64,000 nt of DNA. Source: Bacteroidales bacterium. Lineage in GTDB: Bacteria; Bacteroidota; Bacteroidia; Bacteroidales; JAAYJT01. How positions within the stretch are numbered: the stretch's first letter is position 1; each line of letters starts with the position of its first letter. Location of the stretch: contig JACZJK010000005.1 in NCBI GenBank assembly GCA_014860575.1, positions 186,001-250,000 of the forward strand. Direction: 5' to 3'. A program made the position numbers and the translations under genes. A model generated the notes under the pieces. It ran no database searches, had not been told where the DNA came from, and saw only the letters and a program-made list of their open reading frames with translations. This document shows positions 60,131-64,000 of this stretch, piece by piece.

Positions 60131-63100
60131 ATGAAAACCTTAACAAGCATTTTATGCGGCATTTTATTGCCGTTTTTATTAACAGCACAGGGCTACAAAA
60201 TTGTTCCGGTCGAAACCATCAAAGAAATTGCCGGCCGCAATGCGCAGGCTCTGTGGGGCGATGTGTATCCGGCTGAACCAATTCCTTACTATGGCCAGGA
60301 TGATGAAATCGTGGCATGGCAGTTCAATTATTCCATCGGGAAACCATTTCCGGAATCAGAAAAGCTTGTCAGCGACTGCGGCGATTATGCTGCACAAAAG
60401 ATGATAAAAGAACAATGGGGAAGCCGGCAGTTTGGCAACATCCTAATCGGCGCGCGTGATAACCTGCCGGTTGTGCATCAGTATTCACAACAGCTTTCGC
60501 CGGAATTTGCATTGGGTCATAAACTCCGTAAAATGCTGATTGAGGCGTTTGGCGACCAAATACCGAAGGCAGGTAAAACCTATTATTTGGGTGGCGCTGA
60601 CATCTGGCAAGAATATTCGGCCTTGGATCAGAGCTATTATTTCTGCGCATCACCCGTGGGGAGAGTACTTTCAGAAACTGAATTCAGATTGATGAAAGCC
60701 TCAGCGGAACCATTCTGTTTAACAGGTGATTTCGGCGAAGAATGGATCAACTTCGAAAACGGTTATGATTTAGGCACACGAGGCGATGTATATATTTCTG
60801 ACCACGAAGTGATGCCATATTACGACTGGAGTTACGGGTGCGGCCCGACCGCAATGGTCATGTTACTTGGATACCATGATTATCGTTCATTGAATTCAAT
60901 CTACAAATATGCGAACCTGATAACACATCATTTTGAAAGATGGGATCCTGTGGATGTGGAGACTGATTTCAATGTTCCTGAAATACAAAAGCTTGTTGCT
61001 TTTTACATGGGAACCGACTCTACTAGTAGTGGTTTTACCCATCCGCACCTGATGGACAATGGAGTGGAATATATTGCCAATACGCTAAAAGGATATAATT
61101 TCAGTGCAAGCAATTACAGGGTTACCCCATGGACAAAGATCAATCCAAATATAGATAACAACAGGCCTTTGATTGGGCATCTATGGAATCATTTCATTAC
61201 TATTATAGGTTACCAGGAAGGCACAGATATAATCCATACACACTGGACCTGGCAGCCTGAAATAACTTCAGTCAACAGGTATCATGTGCTGGGTGTTACA
61301 GTTGTGGTGCCCGGGGGTTCTTCAGGCAATGCAATACAACTGGTTACTCCTTTTGGCGATCCCAGGTATAACAGAGATGGTCAGGGAGAGACTTTTCGGG
61401 CAGGAAATTATCACGAGATCCGATGGTTATCGGATAATGTGCCCGGATCAACGGTGGATATATCATACTCTCTTGATGGCGGGCACAGTTTCACGAAGTT
61501 TGTAACTAATTTGCCAAATACCGGATTTCACAACTGGTTTGTTCCTTCACACCTTAGTTCCACTAAAGCCAGGATCAGAGTAGACTTGTACACACCAACA
61601 AAAGAATATGCCGGCGCCGATGGATCATACGGGAATTTTATGATTAATTCAGGGGGTTCAATCGCTTATCTCGAACATTCGCAATTTTATTTAAACGATC
61701 ATTTAACAAAATATTACCGGTTCGAGCACTCGGTACCTTCCGATAACCCCAAGTGGGGAGTTGTAGGAACGTATCATTTAGAGGAAGAAAATCCCTGGAC
61801 CTGTGAATTGTGGGATGAATACTTTCTTAATATGCTCTCATCTTCAACTTTAACTGACTCTCCACAAAACATTGTGGTTCTGGATGGAAACCATCTTCTT
61901 GGCAATGTCCCCTATGGCATGAAGATCAGACCATTGAGCGAAGTAAGTCAGGTTCTTACACAGTTCCAGAAATCAACAGAGGTCCTTAACTGGTTTCCGG
62001 GAGTTGAAATGATTCGTTACTGGAATAACAATGATCTGGTTCAGATTTATGACCTCCAACTAAACCCCGGCCAATACTATATAAAGTTGGAGCATGAAAG
62101 TGTTGGAATGAGCCTGGATATGGCCTTGTTTGGTTCAACCAGCGGAAATTATTTTAAATCTCTGTCAGAGGCTGACTATATTTCAAGCAATGCTGGTTAT
62201 GCTCCTGAATCGTTCATCGTTAACATCACAACTGCCGACAGATATGGTCTTTGTGTTTTCGCGAGGGAAAGAATTTCAGGGCAATTCGGTATCACAATAA
62301 GCGATGCATTTATATGGACGGGTGCAGTCAGCCATAACTGGCATAATGGCAATAACTGGACAGGGTTGGCAGTGCCGGGCGCCGGAGATAAGGTTACCAT
62401 ACCACCAGTATCAAATTACCCCATTATAACAGCCGGTGCAGCTTTTTGCGGTGAACTGAATCTGCTTCAGAGCGGCCGGCTTCAGATTACCACTAACAAC
62501 CTAACCGTAAGTAATGATGTTTTCCTTAATGGACTCCTCGAAATAGATGATGATTGGGCATTGATTTGTAACGGCAATGTAAGTTGTATGCAACACGGAG
62601 CTATCATGCTGGATGCAGACGCAGGCATACAGGTTAAGAAAGACTGGACTTTTGAGCTTTACTCAAACATCGTATCAAATATCGGGTATGTTAGCATGAT
62701 CGGTTCTGAGGATTCGAAAATTTATGTTAAGTCGGGGAATAGTTGGTTCCCCAAACTAACAATTGCCAAAACGGATGCTTCGGTAACTTTTGCGGAAGAA
62801 TCATCTACCGGGAAAGCACCGGTATCGTCCTATCCATTGCTCATTAAAAAGGAGTTTACCATTTTCCCAAATGCTCATTTTATTGGAACCTCAACTCAGA
62901 ATACGATCATAAGGGACGTGTTTTTAACTTATCCGGGAAGTCAGTATACCTTTAATGAGGGTGCAGCAGTTTTTGAAATGCCTGGTTCAGACTCTTATTC
63001 AATAGGCACTCCAACAGGAAGCTATTTCAATGATGTGGATATAGATTTCTTTGGCACGCTCGATCTTTTATCCTTCATGGATATCAGGGGCGATCTTGAC

Positions 63101-64000
63101 TTAAAGAGAGGAACACTGCAAACGAATGGCTACAACATTAAGATCAGAGGCAGTTGGAACAGGTCAGATAATAGCACTTTCCAACATGGCAATGCCAGGG
63201 TTATTTTTTGCGGAAGTGGAGATCAAACGGTTAAGAATACCAATTTCTGGATACTTGAAATAGATAACTCGTTATGGGTTAGTTTTCCGGAAACAACAGT
63301 TACTTGTCAATTTTACGATTGGACAAAAGGAGTGTTGATGGTAAATGGTGGAACATTTTCAGCAGCCGGGATGATGGATCCGGGAATTTATGGTGGAGTG
63401 TTTGTAAGTTCCGGTGAATTGAATCTGCGCCAGGACCCGGGCGAATACATGGACCTAAATGGTGACCTGTTAATTATCGGGGGAACCGTTAAAATTACCG
63501 GTGGCCAGGGCCCAAGCTTCTGGCCTTGGGCTGCCAACGCTTCCATCACCATGAGCGGTGGCGTTCTTGATTTTTATGATGTAGGCATCCAGATTAACAA
63601 TTCCCCGTCCTATACTTTTACTGAGAATATTACAGGTGGAACAATCCGCACCCGAGGAAATTTGCTTGTTCAGCGAACTGATTTTAATCCAAGCGGCGGC
63701 ACTTTTGAATTTTACGGCATTGAGGATAATGCCACAGTTGCTGTGAATCCAGCAAGCAATCTTTATAATCTTTTGTTAACTAAGGCCACAGAAGGAAAAG
63801 ACAAAGGCATCGTAAAAAAACTGACCGCTTCCGGCACGCTTGACATCAACGGGGATTTTATTCTTGAACGCGGAATTTTTGAAGCACCACCCACCATGAA
63901 AGTTGCAGGGAACTTTATTAATCTTAAAAGCCAGGCAAATTTTACTGAACTCACAGGCCATGTTATCCTTGACGGCAACAGTAATATTATTATCAATAAT
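60131..64000 (+). CDS. Giant exported protein with C39-like peptidase domain (cut by right edge)
   Basis: A single frame stays open for 1290 codons from ATG 60131 to the window end without a stop. It starts with a signal peptide (ending FLLTAQ). A domain with Cys237 in YGCGPTAMVML and His354 in NHFITIIGYQ follows, the Cys/His pattern of C39-like papain-fold peptidases. Residues 20-190 may be a propeptide. A beta-sandwich region (about 430-700) leads to WTGAVSHNWHNGNNWTG near residue 725, a motif of Bacteroidota surface proteins, then beta-helix-like repeats to the edge. It is probably a surface or secreted protease/adhesin, with a T9SS tail likely beyond the window. Cleavage specificity is unknown. 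Confidence 0.85.
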   Translation, partial: MKTLTSILCGILLPFLLTAQGYKIVPVETIKEIAGRNAQALWGDVYPAEPIPYYGQDDEIVAWQFNYSIGKPFPESEKLVSDCGDYAAQKMIKEQWGSRQFGNILIGARDNLPVVHQYSQQLSPEFALGHKLRKMLIEAFGDQIPKAGKTYYLGGADIWQEYSALDQSYYFCASPVGRVLSETEFRLMKASAEPFCLTGDFGEEWINFENGYDLGTRGDVYISDHEVMPYYDWSYGCGPTAMVMLLGYHDYRSLNSIYKYANLITHHFERWDPVDVETDFNVPEIQKLVAFYMGTDSTSSGFTHPHLMDNGVEYIANTLKGYNFSASNYRVTPWTKINPNIDNNRPLIGHLWNHFITIIGYQEGTDIIHTHWTWQPEITSVNRYHVLGVTVVVPGGSSGNAIQLVTPFGDPRYNRDGQGETFRAGNYHEIRWLSDNVPGSTVDISYSLDGGHSFTKFVTNLPNTGFHNWFVPSHLSSTKARIRVDLYTPTKEYAGADGSYGNFMINSGGSIAYLEHSQFYLNDHLTKYYRFEHSVPSDNPKWGVVGTYHLEEENPWTCELWDEYFLNMLSSSTLTDSPQNIVVLDGNHLLGNVPYGMKIRPLSEVSQVLTQFQKSTEVLNWFPGVEMIRYWNNNDLVQIYDLQLNPGQYYIKLEHESVGMSLDMALFGSTSGNYFKSLSEADYISSNAGYAPESFIVNITTADRYGLCVFARERISGQFGITISDAFIWTGAVSHNWHNGNNWTGLAVPGAGDKVTIPPVSNYPIITAGAAFCGELNLLQSGRLQITTNNLTVSNDVFLNGLLEIDDDWALICNGNVSCMQHGAIMLDADAGIQVKKDWTFELYSNIVSNIGYVSMIGSEDSKIYVKSGNSWFPKLTIAKTDASVTFAEESSTGKAPVSSYPLLIKKEFTIFPNAHFIGTSTQNTIIRDVFLTYPGSQYTFNEGAAVFEMPGSDSYSIGTPTGSYFNDVDIDFFGTLDLLSFMDIRGDLDLKRGTLQTNGYNIKIRGSWNRSDNSTFQHGNARVIFCGSGDQTVKNTNFWILEIDNSLWVSFPETTVTCQFYDWTKGVLMVNGGTFSAAGMMDPGIYGGVFVSSGELNLRQDPGEYMDLNGDLLIIGGTVKITGGQGPSFWPWAANASITMSGGVLDFYDVGIQINNSPSYTFTENITGGTIRTRGNLLVQRTDFNPSGGTFEFYGIEDNATVAVNPASNLYNLLLTKATEGKDKGIVKKLTASGTLDINGDFILERGIFEAPPTMKVAGNFINLKSQANFTELTGHVILDGNSNIIINN

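Overview
The window looks like chromosome from a member of the Bacteroidota, probably an environmental Bacteroidales or Marinilabiliales relative. The reasons are two proteins with type IX secretion C-terminal sorting domains, a hybrid two-component regulator (HTCS), DUF6029 and Omp28 family proteins, many lipoproteins and OmpP1/FadL-type proteins, and at least fifteen TAnnTTTG core promoter boxes upstream of genes. Most genes lack a Shine-Dalgarno sequence. I cannot name the species.

Layout. 1-7.5 kb: end of an agmatinase, a deoxyhypusine-synthase-like gene, a palindromic MITE-like repeat, three exported proteins (GIN domain, unknown, leucine-rich repeats), tilS and dsbD. 8-12.8 kb (minus strand): an exported protein of unknown function, dnaK and a lipoprotein. 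13-17.7 kb: panB, an RluA-type pseudouridine synthase and mutS, separated by low-complexity repeats. 17.9-18.2 kb: tRNA-Leu(UAA) and tRNA-Gly(GCC), each with its own terminator. 18.5-25.6 kb: lpxK-PNP-lpxH on the minus strand, then a Nif3-family protein, a C4 zinc-ribbon coiled-coil protein and a TPR protein. 25.6-28.8 kb: FadL-like porin and a Tyr-rich lipoprotein. 29-31.4 kb: proS and mazG. 31.5-35.7 kb: a TlpA/DUF6029/Omp28 operon and manA. 36.1-48.2 kb: an HTCS regulator followed by four exported surface proteins. 48.5-52.4 kb: lipA, lipB, a LOG-family gene, a small kinase-like gene and a dCMP deaminase, again separated by word-like repeats. 52.4-58.3 kb (minus strand): rsmA, TPR protein, serS, rpmA, rplU and an EamA transporter. 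58.4-64 kb: a membrane-anchored AraC regulator with a CBM9-like sensor, and the first 1290 codons of a giant secreted C39-like protease/adhesin that runs off the right edge.

Most genes are housekeeping: translation (tilS, proS, serS, L21, L27, rsmA, tRNAs), lipid A, lipoate, pantothenate, DNA repair and nucleotide sanitation. The accessory part is the 36-48 kb surface cluster. In it, an HTCS lies beside two tandem paralogous fibre-like proteins made of 17-residue YadA-head-like repeats, each ending in a peptidase S74 intramolecular chaperone. Two T9SS-sorted proteins flank them. Paired 21-bp direct repeats precede two of the targets. No glycan-utilisation genes are seen there.

The most unusual feature is a set of short degenerate 'word' families (7- to 12-bp units) that recur in many intergenic gaps, often directly in front of start codons. 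In one case they extend a conserved protein (LipA). A separate 22-bp tandem array built from 11-bp halves lies between rsmA and a TPR gene. No phage, CRISPR array, rRNA or recognised defence system was found.
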